From: an uncultured Flammeovirgaceae bacterium | Lineage (GTDB): Bacteria; Bacteroidota; Bacteroidia; Cytophagales; Cyclobacteriaceae | Direction: 5' to 3' | NCBI GenBank assembly: GCA_937883755.1 | Contig: CAKZYA010000004.1 | Location: 62,001 to 126,000, forward strand | DNA length: 64,000 nt | Shown here: positions 18,656-27,580 of the stretch, piece after piece | How positions within the stretch are numbered: the stretch's first letter is position 1 | How the letters are laid out: the number at the start of each line of letters is the position of its first letter | Notes under the pieces: generated by a model | What the model saw: the letters and a program-made list of their open reading frames with translations, nothing else | What the model was told of the DNA's origin: nothing | Database searches by the model: none | Made by a program: the position numbers and the translations under genes

Positions 18656-20527
18656 CTATAAGTTTTTTAACTTAGCCAGCTCTTCCTGAAAACCTCCTGA
18701 CAAAATAGGAAAGCGGCACCAGGAACGAGGGTCAACGTTAAAGTCATCCATATGAAAAGAAGGGGCGATGCGTTCTCGCTTCCACTGGTTGCGCGACCAT
18801 AACCGAAAGAACTTGGTGATATAGGTTTTTAGCAACTCACTTTCTACTACTTCTGCTTTCTTCATAATTTGATAAACCTTGGTAGGGTTATGACGGTCGC
18901 GGATAGCTAAGCGCTCGATTTCTACCAAGATAGGGTAGGGCATCAGGTCGGCTTCATCGGTCTGGATTTGTTCTAGTGGGCGCAGTTCAGCTGAAGGGCT
19001 TAGGCAGTTCACGGGATGCAATCCGGGGTAATCCAGATGGTCTTCCGCCCAGTGAAGCCACTGGATAAGAAAGTGTTTATCAACCCCGGCAATTGGGGCA
19101 ATACTACCGCTGGTATCGCCATCCATAGTAGTGTAGCCTACGTCGCCTTCGCTGCGATTAGAAGTGGTCAATAGCAAAGCATTATGGATATTAGCCAGCA
19201 TCCAAATAGCAGGGTTTCTCGCTCGTGCCTGTACATTTTGCAGCGTAATATCATCCTGTTCCCACGTCAGATTTTGCCGAAGGGCTTCTTCTATTTTTTG
19301 AGTGTATCCACCAACTTCATCATCAATTTTCCACTCGTGGAAGGTGGCTCCAATGGAGTCAGCCAGCGTTTGAGCGGCCTTCAGGGTATTCTCCGAAGAA
19401 TTTACCGTACCCTGATAAGCTGTAATGAGTAGATGGTTGGCTAGGTGACGAAACGTAATTTGCTCGTCTAGCCCTTCTAATTCGTTAAACAGCTTAGTCA
19501 TACCCAGCTTCTGTAGAAATGTGGACAGCCCCAACTCGCGAACACCACGGCGGATCATTTCCGAAACTAGTACGGCACAACTGGAAGAATCCGCTCCACC
19601 ACTTAGCGAGAGTACAAACCCTCTCGAGTGACTTTTTCTTAGATAATCAAACAGCGCTAGACTCTCTGCTTTCACGAATTCTACTTCTTTATCGTAGTCG
19701 TCAGTGACTGAGGCCAATTCAGAATTGCTCTCGTTTGAGAAATCGATCTCACAAGAAAGAAAATTTATATCCTGGAATGATAGGCGGTCATTTTTCTTCA
19801 GTAGCTTGCCACATTGGGCGATCAAAATTTCACCATCGTAGACCATCCGCCCGGCTTCATTACCTAGTAAATTGGTAAATACGTAAGCACAGTCAAAGTC
19901 AGCAGAACCACCCACTACCAAATACTCCCGTATTCGGGTTTTGCCGAATGCGAAGTGGCTGGCACTTGGATTCAGAATTAAATCTACCTGTCGGGTTTTA
20001 TGAATCCAGCCAGGTCGTAAACCCTCCCGCCAGGCATCTTCACAAATCTCAAAAGCCACCCGAATGCCGTTTACATCGTACACCAGGTCACCAAAATCGT
20101 AGATATGTCCCTCAATCTCAATTTCTCCCTGTTGGTAAGCAGGCCAGGGCGTAAACCAGCGTGGCTCGTAGTGTACACCGTCGTTTGCTAGAAACTGTTT
20201 AGCAGTAAATCCTAAAATTTTCTGATTATGAATTAGACAGGCGGTATCGTAACGATGGTTTTGGTAAATAATAGGTAAACTTACTGCTACCGTAATATCC
20301 TGACAAGCCGCTACAATCTTGGGTAGAATTTCTAAGGCTTTTTCATAAATCCAGTCACTCAGAAACAAATCTTCACAGCCGTATCCGGTGACGCATAACT
20401 CTGGTAAGCATACAATATCTACTGATTGCTCCCGAGCCGTCTCAATGGCATGTAGAATACGAGCTAGATTACCATCCCAATCAATTGGAGTTTGATTTAA
20501 GGTTACTCCGGCTACGGTAAGCTTCAT
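18656..20527 (-). CDS. nadE: Glutamine-dependent NAD+ synthetase
   Basis: Two-domain enzyme that makes NAD+ from nicotinate adenine dinucleotide, ATP and glutamine. The N-terminal nitrilase-like glutaminase shows the catalytic Glu in LPELCVTGYG (Glu43) and the Cys in FEICEDAW. The C-terminal synthetase shows the PP-loop SGGADSS (about residues 305-315) and the downstream TTSNRSEGDVGYTTMDGD motif. It is 623 residues, normal for the two-domain form. It follows rnc by 36 bases and is probably the last gene of the acpP operon. With pncB at 25 kb the window contains two steps of the Preiss-Handler route. Confidence 0.96.
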   Translation of the reverse strand: MKLTVAGVTLNQTPIDWDGNLARILHAIETAREQSVDIVCLPELCVTGYGCEDLFLSDWIYEKALEILPKIVAACQDITVAVSLPIIYQNHRYDTACLIHNQKILGFTAKQFLANDGVHYEPRWFTPWPAYQQGEIEIEGHIYDFGDLVYDVNGIRVAFEICEDAWREGLRPGWIHKTRQVDLILNPSASHFAFGKTRIREYLVVGGSADFDCAYVFTNLLGNEAGRMVYDGEILIAQCGKLLKKNDRLSFQDINFLSCEIDFSNESNSELASVTDDYDKEVEFVKAESLALFDYLRKSHSRGFVLSLSGGADSSSCAVLVSEMIRRGVRELGLSTFLQKLGMTKLFNELEGLDEQITFRHLANHLLITAYQGTVNSSENTLKAAQTLADSIGATFHEWKIDDEVGGYTQKIEEALRQNLTWEQDDITLQNVQARARNPAIWMLANIHNALLLTTSNRSEGDVGYTTMDGDTSGSIAPIAGVDKHFLIQWLHWAEDHLDYPGLHPVNCLSPSAELRPLEQIQTDEADLMPYPILVEIERLAIRDRHNPTKVYQIMKKAEVVESELLKTYITKFFRLWSRNQWKRERIAPSFHMDDFNVDPRSWCRFPILSGGFQEELAKLKNL

Positions 20528-20563
20528 AAATGCGGAAAATAGAGTGATAACAAATGAGAAAAC

Positions 20564-21346
20564 CTACTCAAATTCAGGTTCTAGTTCCTGAATAGCCTTT
20601 TCAGAAGCACGTTGCTCGGCTTTCTTTTTACTATAACCACTTCCTTGGCAGATAGGTTTTTCGTTTAGGAACAATTGAGCAATAAACTCCCGCTGGTGGC
20701 TAGTTCCTCGGGTATCCACAATCTCAAAGCGTATCTGATGATTATTTTTCTGTGCCCACTCAATAATCATACTTTTGAAGTTGGTATTGTTCTTCACAAT
20801 ATCCGTCAGATCAAAGTGAGGTATCAGAATTCGATGCAGCACGAACCGACGACAGAAGGAAAAACCGTGGTCAAGATAAACAGCTCCGACTAAAGCCTCC
20901 AATGTGTTACCATTAATTGATTTGTGAGCACGATACCCTCCCCGATGTGAACTATCGTATTCTACCAACTGGTCAACCCCTATCTTACGAGCGACACTAT
21001 TGAGTGATTCTCGATTTACAATTCTAGCCCGGATTTCGGTGAGAAAGCCTTCGTCTCGAAAAGGAAACTTCTTAAATAAATATTCGGCTACTACGGTTGA
21101 TAGCACTGCATCGCCCAAATACTCTAAACGCTCGTTAGACTCTTTGAGACCATAACGATTACGCTTAGCCACCGAGACATGCTTAAACGCCAAACGATAT
21201 AAACCCAGATTCGCCGGGGGACGCCCCACCATTTGATGCACCCGACGAGAAACCTTTCGGTCTTTAGTATCAGGAATAAAAAGACTGGCTAGTGGCGGAA
21301 CAGCCAGAAGTAGAATACGAAATAAAGAAGTGAGACGACCAACCAA
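20564..21346 (-). CDS. rnc: Ribonuclease III
   Basis: Double-strand-specific endoribonuclease for rRNA and mRNA processing. The catalytic signature NERLEYLGDAVLS and the second acidic motif NTLEALVGAVYLD are present. The C-terminal double-stranded RNA-binding domain ends in GSGYSKKKAEQRASEKAIQEL. It has 260 residues, including an N-terminal extension before the RNase domain that is usual in Bacteroidota. It starts 14 bases after fabF in the conserved acpP-fabF-rnc order. Confidence 0.96.
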   Translation of the reverse strand: MVGRLTSLFRILLLAVPPLASLFIPDTKDRKVSRRVHQMVGRPPANLGLYRLAFKHVSVAKRNRYGLKESNERLEYLGDAVLSTVVAEYLFKKFPFRDEGFLTEIRARIVNRESLNSVARKIGVDQLVEYDSSHRGGYRAHKSINGNTLEALVGAVYLDHGFSFCRRFVLHRILIPHFDLTDIVKNNTNFKSMIIEWAQKNNHQIRFEIVDTRGTSHQREFIAQLFLNEKPICQGSGYSKKKAEQRASEKAIQELEPEFE

Positions 21347-21360
21347 TAAACCGACTACAT

Positions 21361-22614
21361 TTAATCTTCAAATTTGCGAAAGATCATTGAGGTATTGTGC
21401 CCACCAAACCCAAAAGTATTGCTTATAGCTGTAACTATTTGTCGCTCCTGTGCTTGGTTGAAGGTTAGGTTTAACCGACTGTCTATTTTTTCGTCGTCGG
21501 TAAAATGGTTGATAGTAGGGGGAATCAGGTTGTGATTAATAGCTAGGATACACGCAATGGCTTCGATACCTCCAGCGGCTCCTAATAAGTGTCCGGTCAT
21601 GGACTTAGTGGAGCTGACACTCAAATTGAACGCATGTTCGCCAAAGACGTCGATGATGGCATTTACTTCGCTAATGTCACCGAGAGGAGTAGATGTTCCG
21701 TGAACGTTGATGTAGTCGACTGATTCGGGAGGGACACCTGCATCTTCCAGGGCATTCTGCATTACTAGTTTTACCCCCACTCCTTCAGGGTGAGGAGCTG
21801 TAATATGATAAGCATCAGCCGACATACCGTTGCCCAGAATTTCGGCGTAAATTTTTGCGCCTCGAGCCTGAGCATGTTCTAATTCTTCTAGAATTAGCGC
21901 CCCAGCACCTTCCCCTAACACGAATCCTTCCCGATCTTTGTCAAAGGGGCGAGAAGCTGTTTCTGGTGAATCATTTCGCTCCGAAAGAGCTTTCATGGCT
22001 CCAAATCCACCTACACCCGCTTCGCAAACTGCCGCTTCCGAACCTCCGGAAATAATAACGTCTGCTTTTCCTAATTTAATGTAAGTGTAAGCATCTATTA
22101 GTGCATGAGTAGCCGAGGCGCAGGCTGAGACTGTAGAAAAGTTGGGTCCCCGGAAACCGTATTTGATCGAGATATGCCCCGGGGTAATATCTACAATCAT
22201 CTTAGGAATGAAGAATGGGTTGAAGCGAGGGGTGCCATCACCTTGGGCGAATTGCATCACTTCTTGCTGGAAGGTAATTAGCCCACCTATACCTGAACCC
22301 CAAATAACTCCTACCCGATCAGGGTTGAATGTATCTTGGGTTAAACCAGCATCCTGCACAGCTTCATCAGCCGCTACCATAGCGTATTGGGCACAAGGAT
22401 CTAGCTTGCGAGCCTCTTTACGGTCAAAATGATCAGTGGCAACAAAGTTTTTAAGTTCGCAGGCAAATTTGGTTTTGAATTTTTCGGTATCAAAGTGGGT
22501 AATAGCAGCTGATCCACTTACTCCCTGCGATAATCCTTGCCAATAGTCGGCTACTGAATTACCAATGGGAGTAAGTGCGCCCAATCCCGTTACAACAACT
22601 CTCCGAGACTTCAT
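21361..22614 (-). CDS. fabF: 3-oxoacyl-[acyl-carrier-protein] synthase II
   Basis: Condensing enzyme that elongates acyl-ACP with malonyl-ACP in fatty acid synthesis. The Cys-His-His triad is visible: Cys in STVSACASATHA, His in NVHGTSTPLGD, and His in STKSMTGHLLGAAGG. The start RRVVVTGLGALTPIG and end NTFGFGGHNTS are typical. It has 417 residues. It lies 21 bases downstream of acpP, its substrate carrier. Confidence 0.97.
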   Translation of the reverse strand: MKSRRVVVTGLGALTPIGNSVADYWQGLSQGVSGSAAITHFDTEKFKTKFACELKNFVATDHFDRKEARKLDPCAQYAMVAADEAVQDAGLTQDTFNPDRVGVIWGSGIGGLITFQQEVMQFAQGDGTPRFNPFFIPKMIVDITPGHISIKYGFRGPNFSTVSACASATHALIDAYTYIKLGKADVIISGGSEAAVCEAGVGGFGAMKALSERNDSPETASRPFDKDREGFVLGEGAGALILEELEHAQARGAKIYAEILGNGMSADAYHITAPHPEGVGVKLVMQNALEDAGVPPESVDYINVHGTSTPLGDISEVNAIIDVFGEHAFNLSVSSTKSMTGHLLGAAGGIEAIACILAINHNLIPPTINHFTDDEKIDSRLNLTFNQAQERQIVTAISNTFGFGGHNTSMIFRKFED

Positions 22615-22635
22615 ACTAAAGGGAAAAATGATCTA

Positions 22636-22872
22636 CTAATTTACGTTCTCTTCGAGGTAGGAAATAGCTTGACCTACCGTTGAGATATTCTCTGCTTGAT
22701 CATCTGGAATAGAAATATTAAATTCTTTTTCGAACTCCATGATTAGCTCGACAGTGTCTAAAGAATCAGCGCCTAGATCGTTAGTGAAACTAGCATCTGG
22801 AGTAACTTCAGACTCCTCCACTCCTAACTTATCAATAATGATTCCTTTAACTTTTTGTGCGATTTCAGACAT
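22636..22872 (-). CDS. acpP: Acyl carrier protein
   Basis: Small acidic helical carrier of 78 residues that holds growing fatty acyl chains on a 4'-phosphopantetheine arm. The attachment Ser is in [15 protein letters not shown]. It is the first gene of acpP-fabF-rnc-nadE. The divergent plus-strand gene starts 148 bases away, so the gap 22873-23020 must hold both promoters. Confidence 0.97.
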   Translation of the reverse strand: MSEIAQKVKGIIIDKLGVEESEVTPDASFTNDLGADSLDTVELIMEFEKEFNISIPDDQAENISTVGQAISYLEENVN

Positions 22873-23020
22873 ATTGGTTGCATTTATAGTTAACGGCGCA
22901 AAGAAAGAGATTTAATGTAATAATGTCAAACTAAAGTTTTTCAATCTTTTTTTTGTCACTGAGTGAGAACTTGAAAAATTTAACCCTAGTTTCGCAATTT
23001 ACTGAGCCTAAGACGCAATT

Positions 23021-23443
23021 TTGTATACCCACTTAGATACCGACTTTCAGTATGACTTTACTTTATTTGGACTTGGTTCCGAATCCAAAGAGTATAAGTT
23101 GGCTTGGGCATTAAACCAAAGTTGCTATTGCCATTTCAAGAAACAACCTGATATTACACTGAATACTGACCTTGATTCAGAAGCGTTATTCTCGCACTTC
23201 TGTTTTCAGAAGGGAAGGCAAATCTGGCGATTGTTGAAGAATCTCGCTTGGATAGAAAGAGAGGAAAACACATTTTTGCTGCCTGAATTGAACCAGTGGG
23301 ATTTTTTGCTCTTGCTACATGATCCTGGTGCTCACATATGTCTAGATCAATTACATCAAAGCTTGAAAAGTATTCCTGATATCAATAGCTTTTCACAAAT
23401 TTCGGTAGATTTACTCCCAAATAAAGATAACCTATTATTCTAA
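23021..23443 (+). CDS. IPExxxVDY-family protein (function unknown)
   Basis: A protein of about 140 residues found in Bacteroidota between rnc and pyk. The family call rests on that gene order and on the sequence: the N-terminal LDTDFQYDFTLFGL and the C-terminal IPDINSFSQISVDLLPNKDN ending LLF. The biochemical function is unknown. No ATG is available: an in-frame stop lies 12 bases upstream, and translation appears to begin at TTG (23021), or possibly the ATT before it. A rare start codon would keep expression low. Pyk starts 2 bases after the stop, so the two are cotranscribed. Confidence 0.75.
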   Translation: MYTHLDTDFQYDFTLFGLGSESKEYKLAWALNQSCYCHFKKQPDITLNTDLDSEALFSHFCFQKGRQIWRLLKNLAWIEREENTFLLPELNQWDFLLLLHDPGAHICLDQLHQSLKSIPDINSFSQISVDLLPNKDNLLF

Positions 23444-23445
23444 AT

Positions 23446-24879
23446 ATGGATCATTTACCTTCTAACAAAACGAAGATTGTAGCCACACTGGGTCCGGCAA
23501 CCAATACTAAAGAAATGCTTATTGAGTTGGTAAAAGCCGGAGTTGGAGTCTTTCGACTCAACTTTTCCCACGGCAATCATGCGGGGCATGAGCAAGTGAT
23601 AAAATATATTCGGGAAGTAAATGAGGAACTAGGGACGAATGTCTGCATCTTACAAGACTTGCAAGGGCCGAAAATTCGGATTGGCGAAGTAGAAAACGGT
23701 GAGGTAGAAATTACCCCTGGGCAAGCCTTAACTATCACCTCGAGGACCATGACGGGCACTGCCAATAAGGTGAGTACTACCTATACCTCACTTCCTACCG
23801 ATGTAGAAATTGGAGATACTATTCTAGTTGACGATGGTAAAATTGAATTGAGAGTTACGGATATCTCAGGAGATGAGGTGAAAACCACTGTGATATATGG
23901 AGGAGGGTTAAAGTCTAGAAAGGGTATGAACTTGCCTGATACTAAGATTTCTGCTCCTTCACTTACTGAGAAGGATGAAAAAGACCTACACTTTGGGTTA
24001 GAACAGGATGTAGACTGGATTGCACTGTCGTTTGTTCGTAAGGCTAGCGATATCTATGATTTGAAGGATATCATTGCATCTAAAGGTAAAGAAACCAAAG
24101 TAGTTGCTAAAATTGAGAAACCCGAAGCCTTACGAAACATTGATGAGATTATTAAAGCAACCGATGGATTGATGGTAGCTCGGGGTGACTTGGGAGTAGA
24201 AATTGCGATGGAAGATGTGCCGATGGAGCAGAAGATGATGGTAGAGAAATGCAATGCAGCGGCCAAACCCGTAATTATTGCTACCCAAATGATGGAAAGC
24301 ATGATTGAAAACCCACGACCTACTCGGGCAGAGACGAATGATGTAGCCAATGCGGTGTTAGATGGAGCGGATGCTATCATGCTTTCGGCGGAGACTGCTT
24401 CGGGTAAGTATCCGATACAAACTGTAAAAAGTATGGTACGAACCATTCTGGCAGTAGAAAAGCAAAGCGATGAGGTATACGACAAACTGTCACATATTTC
24501 TCCCGATTCACCTACCTTCTACAATGATAATTTAGTTCGCACTGCTTGCCGTTTGAGTAAAGAAGTACAAGCTGCCGCAATCATTGGGATGACCAAGTCG
24601 GGCTACACTGGGTTCAGAATTGCGGGTCATCGCCCTAAAGCCAATATTTACATTTTTACTGCTAATCGACGCCTCTTAAATATCATTAATCTCTATTGGG
24701 GACTTCGGGGGTTTTACTACGATGGAACCCGTTCTACCGATGAGACCTTTGATGATCTGGAGAAGATTTTGCGAAATAAGGGTATGCTGCACCACGGCGA
24801 TACCTATATCAGTACGGCAAGTATGCCGCTGCACTGGGAAGACCGAACCAACATGGTGAAAATTCAAGTAGTAAAATAA
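23446..24879 (+). CDS. pyk: Pyruvate kinase
   Basis: Last step of glycolysis, phosphoenolpyruvate plus ADP to pyruvate plus ATP. The sequence shows KIVATLGPATN, FRLNFSHG, the B-domain, the catalytic and metal-binding stretch VAKIEKPEALRNIDEII with VARGDLGVE, and ATQMMESMIENPRPTRAETN. It has 477 residues, with a complete C-terminal regulatory domain. It directly follows the IPExxxVDY-like gene, the usual arrangement in this phylum. Confidence 0.97.
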   Translation: MDHLPSNKTKIVATLGPATNTKEMLIELVKAGVGVFRLNFSHGNHAGHEQVIKYIREVNEELGTNVCILQDLQGPKIRIGEVENGEVEITPGQALTITSRTMTGTANKVSTTYTSLPTDVEIGDTILVDDGKIELRVTDISGDEVKTTVIYGGGLKSRKGMNLPDTKISAPSLTEKDEKDLHFGLEQDVDWIALSFVRKASDIYDLKDIIASKGKETKVVAKIEKPEALRNIDEIIKATDGLMVARGDLGVEIAMEDVPMEQKMMVEKCNAAAKPVIIATQMMESMIENPRPTRAETNDVANAVLDGADAIMLSAETASGKYPIQTVKSMVRTILAVEKQSDEVYDKLSHISPDSPTFYNDNLVRTACRLSKEVQAAAIIGMTKSGYTGFRIAGHRPKANIYIFTANRRLLNIINLYWGLRGFYYDGTRSTDETFDDLEKILRNKGMLHHGDTYISTASMPLHWEDRTNMVKIQVVK

Positions 24880-24918
24880 TGAATGATGCCTACGCAGCGC
24901 GGACTAATGAGTAATGAC

Positions 24919-24960
24919 TGATGAATAGTGCTTGTATAGACATTCTATTATTATTCATCA
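24919..24960. repeat. Inverted repeat TGATGAATA upstream of pncB
   Basis: TGATGAATA (24919-24927) pairs with TATTCATCA (24952-24960) just before the pncB start. The surrounding TAATGA/ATGAATA words match those before the permease gene at 16.2 kb. Confidence 0.4.
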
Positions 24961-24969
24961 TTAATTGAG

Positions 24970-26451
24970 ATGAACCTGACCAACAACCTTTACACTAGCT
25001 CGCTAGCGCTACTGACTGATTTCTATCAGATTACAATGGCCTACGGTTATTGGAAAACTGGAATTGCCGAGAAGACTGGGGTATTTAACCTATTTTTTCG
25101 AAAAAGCCCGTTCAATGGTGGGTTTGCCGTAAACTGCGGGTTATCCTACGTGATAGACTTGCTGAAAAGCTTTCAGTTCACCGACACCGACTTGAGTTAC
25201 CTGTCAACACTGGAGGGGCCAGATGGTGAGCTGATGTTCGAGCCTGAGTTTTTGGATTACCTCCAACAACTAAAGTTCACTTGCGATGTAGATGCTATAC
25301 CTGAGGGTAAAGTAGTGTTTCCCCATGAACCACTTATTCGGGTAAAGGGACCAATCTTACAGTGTCAGTTAATAGAGTCTCCTTTACTCAATATTATCAA
25401 TTACCAAACGCTTATTGCTACTAAAGCAGCTCGCATTCACGTAGCAGCTAAGGGTGAGCCAGTGTTAGAATTTGGCTTACGTCGGGCTCAAGGGATTGAC
25501 GGAGCATTAGCGGCCAGCCGGGCAGCTTATATTGGTGGATGTACCTCTACCTCTAATGTTTTGGCGGGAAAACTCTTCGGAATACCCGTGAGTGGTACTC
25601 ATGCTCATAGTTGGATTATGGCTTTTGATGATGAGTTGAGTGCATTTAAAGCTTATGCCGAAGCTATGCCCAACAACTGCATACTTTTAGTAGATACCTA
25701 CGATACGCTGGAGGGTGTGAAAAAAGCGATTGAAGTTGGAAAAATACTAAGAAGTAAAAGTAAGCAACTACTGGGAGTACGAATAGATTCGGGTGACCTG
25801 GCGTACTTTAGTATTGAAGCTAGAAAACTGTTAGATGAAGCCGGGTTTGTTGATGCTAAAATTGTTGCTAGCAATGATTTGGATGAAAACATCATTAGCA
25901 GCTTGCGAACGCAGGATGCTAAAATAGATGTATGGGGTATTGGGACTAAATTGGTCACCGCTTACGATCAGCCCGCTTTAGGAGCAGTGTATAAATTAGC
26001 AGCGCTAAAAGAAGGTGATAATTGGAAATACAAGATCAAACTATCAGAGCAGGCAATTAAGGTAAATAACCCGGGTATTCAGCAAGTGAGGCGGTTTTTT
26101 AACCAGAAAAATGGCAAGAGACAACTAGTTGCGGATATGCTTTACGATACATTGCAGCCACTGGGAGAAAAACACAAAATTATTGACCCTTTGGATATTA
26201 CCCGGCGAAAAGTCATTCACTCGAATGAGGCCAACTATGAAGAGCTATTAATTTCAGTATTTCAAAAGGGCGAAGCAGTGTATGAATCTCCAGAAATAGA
26301 ATCTATCCGAAAAACAACGCTAGATAGTCTGACCGAATTGCCTTCTGGTGTAAAACGATTTATTAACCCGCATAGCTACCCCGTTGGTTTGGAGGAAAAA
26401 CTGTTCGCTACGAAGACGGATTTAATTCTGAAGTTAAGGAATTTGGCTTAA
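24970..26451 (+). CDS. pncB: Nicotinate phosphoribosyltransferase
   Basis: Makes nicotinate mononucleotide from nicotinate and PRPP with ATP, the entry step of the Preiss-Handler NAD salvage route. The sequence shows LLTDFYQITMAYGYWK, FNLFFRKSPFNGGFAVNCGL, the phosphorylated-His region SGTHAHSWIMAF and the phosphate-binding RIDSGDLAYFS. It has 493 residues, the length of the NAPRT form. It is not in an operon with nadE, which lies on the other strand 4.4 kb away. Confidence 0.95.
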   Translation: MNLTNNLYTSSLALLTDFYQITMAYGYWKTGIAEKTGVFNLFFRKSPFNGGFAVNCGLSYVIDLLKSFQFTDTDLSYLSTLEGPDGELMFEPEFLDYLQQLKFTCDVDAIPEGKVVFPHEPLIRVKGPILQCQLIESPLLNIINYQTLIATKAARIHVAAKGEPVLEFGLRRAQGIDGALAASRAAYIGGCTSTSNVLAGKLFGIPVSGTHAHSWIMAFDDELSAFKAYAEAMPNNCILLVDTYDTLEGVKKAIEVGKILRSKSKQLLGVRIDSGDLAYFSIEARKLLDEAGFVDAKIVASNDLDENIISSLRTQDAKIDVWGIGTKLVTAYDQPALGAVYKLAALKEGDNWKYKIKLSEQAIKVNNPGIQQVRRFFNQKNGKRQLVADMLYDTLQPLGEKHKIIDPLDITRRKVIHSNEANYEELLISVFQKGEAVYESPEIESIRKTTLDSLTELPSGVKRFINPHSYPVGLEEKLFATKTDLILKLRNLA

Positions 26452-26561
26452 TAAGGACTGAGAGCGTGGTGCCGGTCGATTGGGGTTAATACTGCCTGTA
26501 TTTTACTCCTTGCGCCACGCGCCTAGCCACGCCATGGTAGTACCAAGCCCTTATATCTTCT
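26452..26561. repeat. GC-rich spacer between convergent genes, with repeated CCACGC
   Basis: This spacer is far more GC-rich than its surroundings. GCGTGG (26464-26469) can pair with either of two CCACGC copies (26515-26520, 26527-26532). It may be a bidirectional terminator or a degenerate repeat element. Confidence 0.35.
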
Positions 26562-27470
26562 TTAGTCAGCTACTAAAAATTCTACATTTCCTACTGACAC
26601 GTCAATATCGAATGATAGAATATTGCTGGCGTTTTCTTGGTAGAATTTGTTAACAAAGGTATTTTTCTCAATTTTCCTAAATGAGCTAGGCATTTTGACC
26701 CGACAGAGAGGTGAATCACTCAGTCGAATAATGATAGGGGTCTCTATCTCCGCGAAAGATACTGAAAGACTGCCTGCACCAATGCTGGCTTGTACCTTAC
26801 TATGTTCTGATAAATTATCGGAAAAATGCATCATTAATTTGCCAAAACCCACATCAGCTATTACGTTTCGGGCTCGCGTCAAATTTAAGCGATTTAGTTT
26901 CAGGGTACCCAAATCTACGCTAGTGTAAAAAGTATCCATTACTACCTCATTAGGCTGATGTGTAGCATACCCAATTTGTAGCGATGCACTTCCGGTATTT
27001 ACCTTTAAGTTCTCTATTGCTAAGCCCGAGAGGTCTACGGCGGAGCTTCCCATTCCGTAGTGTAATGATAAATCGTAAGCAGTTTTCTTAGCTAAATAAA
27101 TATACCAAGGCTCTTTCACCAGCCCACTCTCCTCTGAAAAGCTGCTAAACATGCGGTCAGAAATACTGGAGCTTAAATCAGTAGAATTACTGCTTTGGAA
27201 ATCAAGCATAACATTTTGGGTGTTATCACCTAATGTAGCTTGAGAGACTGGGTGAAACTGAGGCGATTGAGGGTAGCCGTAAACACTTACGGCATGATCT
27301 TTAGATGTAGCGTGAATACGACAGTCTACAGTAGTTGCATTAACACTTAGTCTCACTTTCTCTTTCCCATCTACCTGAGTTACGTGATAATGTTGCTTAT
27401 TCTGTGCCCAGCTTCCGTGATCAACTAGCGCAAGAAGTGCAAAAATTACCAAAAAAGCATATAATCTCAT
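26562..27470 (-). CDS. Secreted beta-repeat protein of unknown function
   Basis: A 302-residue exported protein. The signal peptide is MRLYAFLVIFALLALVDHGS, with cleavage near SWAQ. The mature chain alternates short strands and turns (YGMGSSAVDLSGLAIENLKV, GSASLQIGY, TFYTSVDLGTLKLNRLNLTR, GFGKLMMHF, GAGSLSVSF). This pattern resembles the right-handed beta-helix or DUF4097-like adhesin domains common in Bacteroidota. No catalytic motif was found. The location is probably periplasmic or surface. A perfect inverted repeat abuts its start codon. Confidence 0.7.
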   Translation of the reverse strand: MRLYAFLVIFALLALVDHGSWAQNKQHYHVTQVDGKEKVRLSVNATTVDCRIHATSKDHAVSVYGYPQSPQFHPVSQATLGDNTQNVMLDFQSSNSTDLSSSISDRMFSSFSEESGLVKEPWYIYLAKKTAYDLSLHYGMGSSAVDLSGLAIENLKVNTGSASLQIGYATHQPNEVVMDTFYTSVDLGTLKLNRLNLTRARNVIADVGFGKLMMHFSDNLSEHSKVQASIGAGSLSVSFAEIETPIIIRLSDSPLCRVKMPSSFRKIEKNTFVNKFYQENASNILSFDIDVSVGNVEFLVAD

Positions 27471-27493
27471 GTTGACTTAGTACGATAGTCAAC
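27471..27493 (-). promoter_or_regulatory. Inverted repeat abutting the start codon of the secreted protein gene
   Basis: GTTGACT (27471-27477) and AGTCAAC (27487-27493) form a perfect 7-bp inverted repeat with a 9-base spacer, immediately before the minus-strand ATG. It could be an operator or a leader hairpin that masks the ribosome site. Confidence 0.4.
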
Positions 27494-27580
27494 TAAGAAA
27501 AGTTATAAATATTCCTGATTTCGGGGAAAATTGTAAAGATTAAAGCAAAAATAGCGTTTAAAGAAAAAAATAATTGTTAA

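Noticed and set aside
24054-24485. 143-residue minus-strand ORF inside pyk
   Set aside because: It is a shadow of the conserved pyruvate kinase core.
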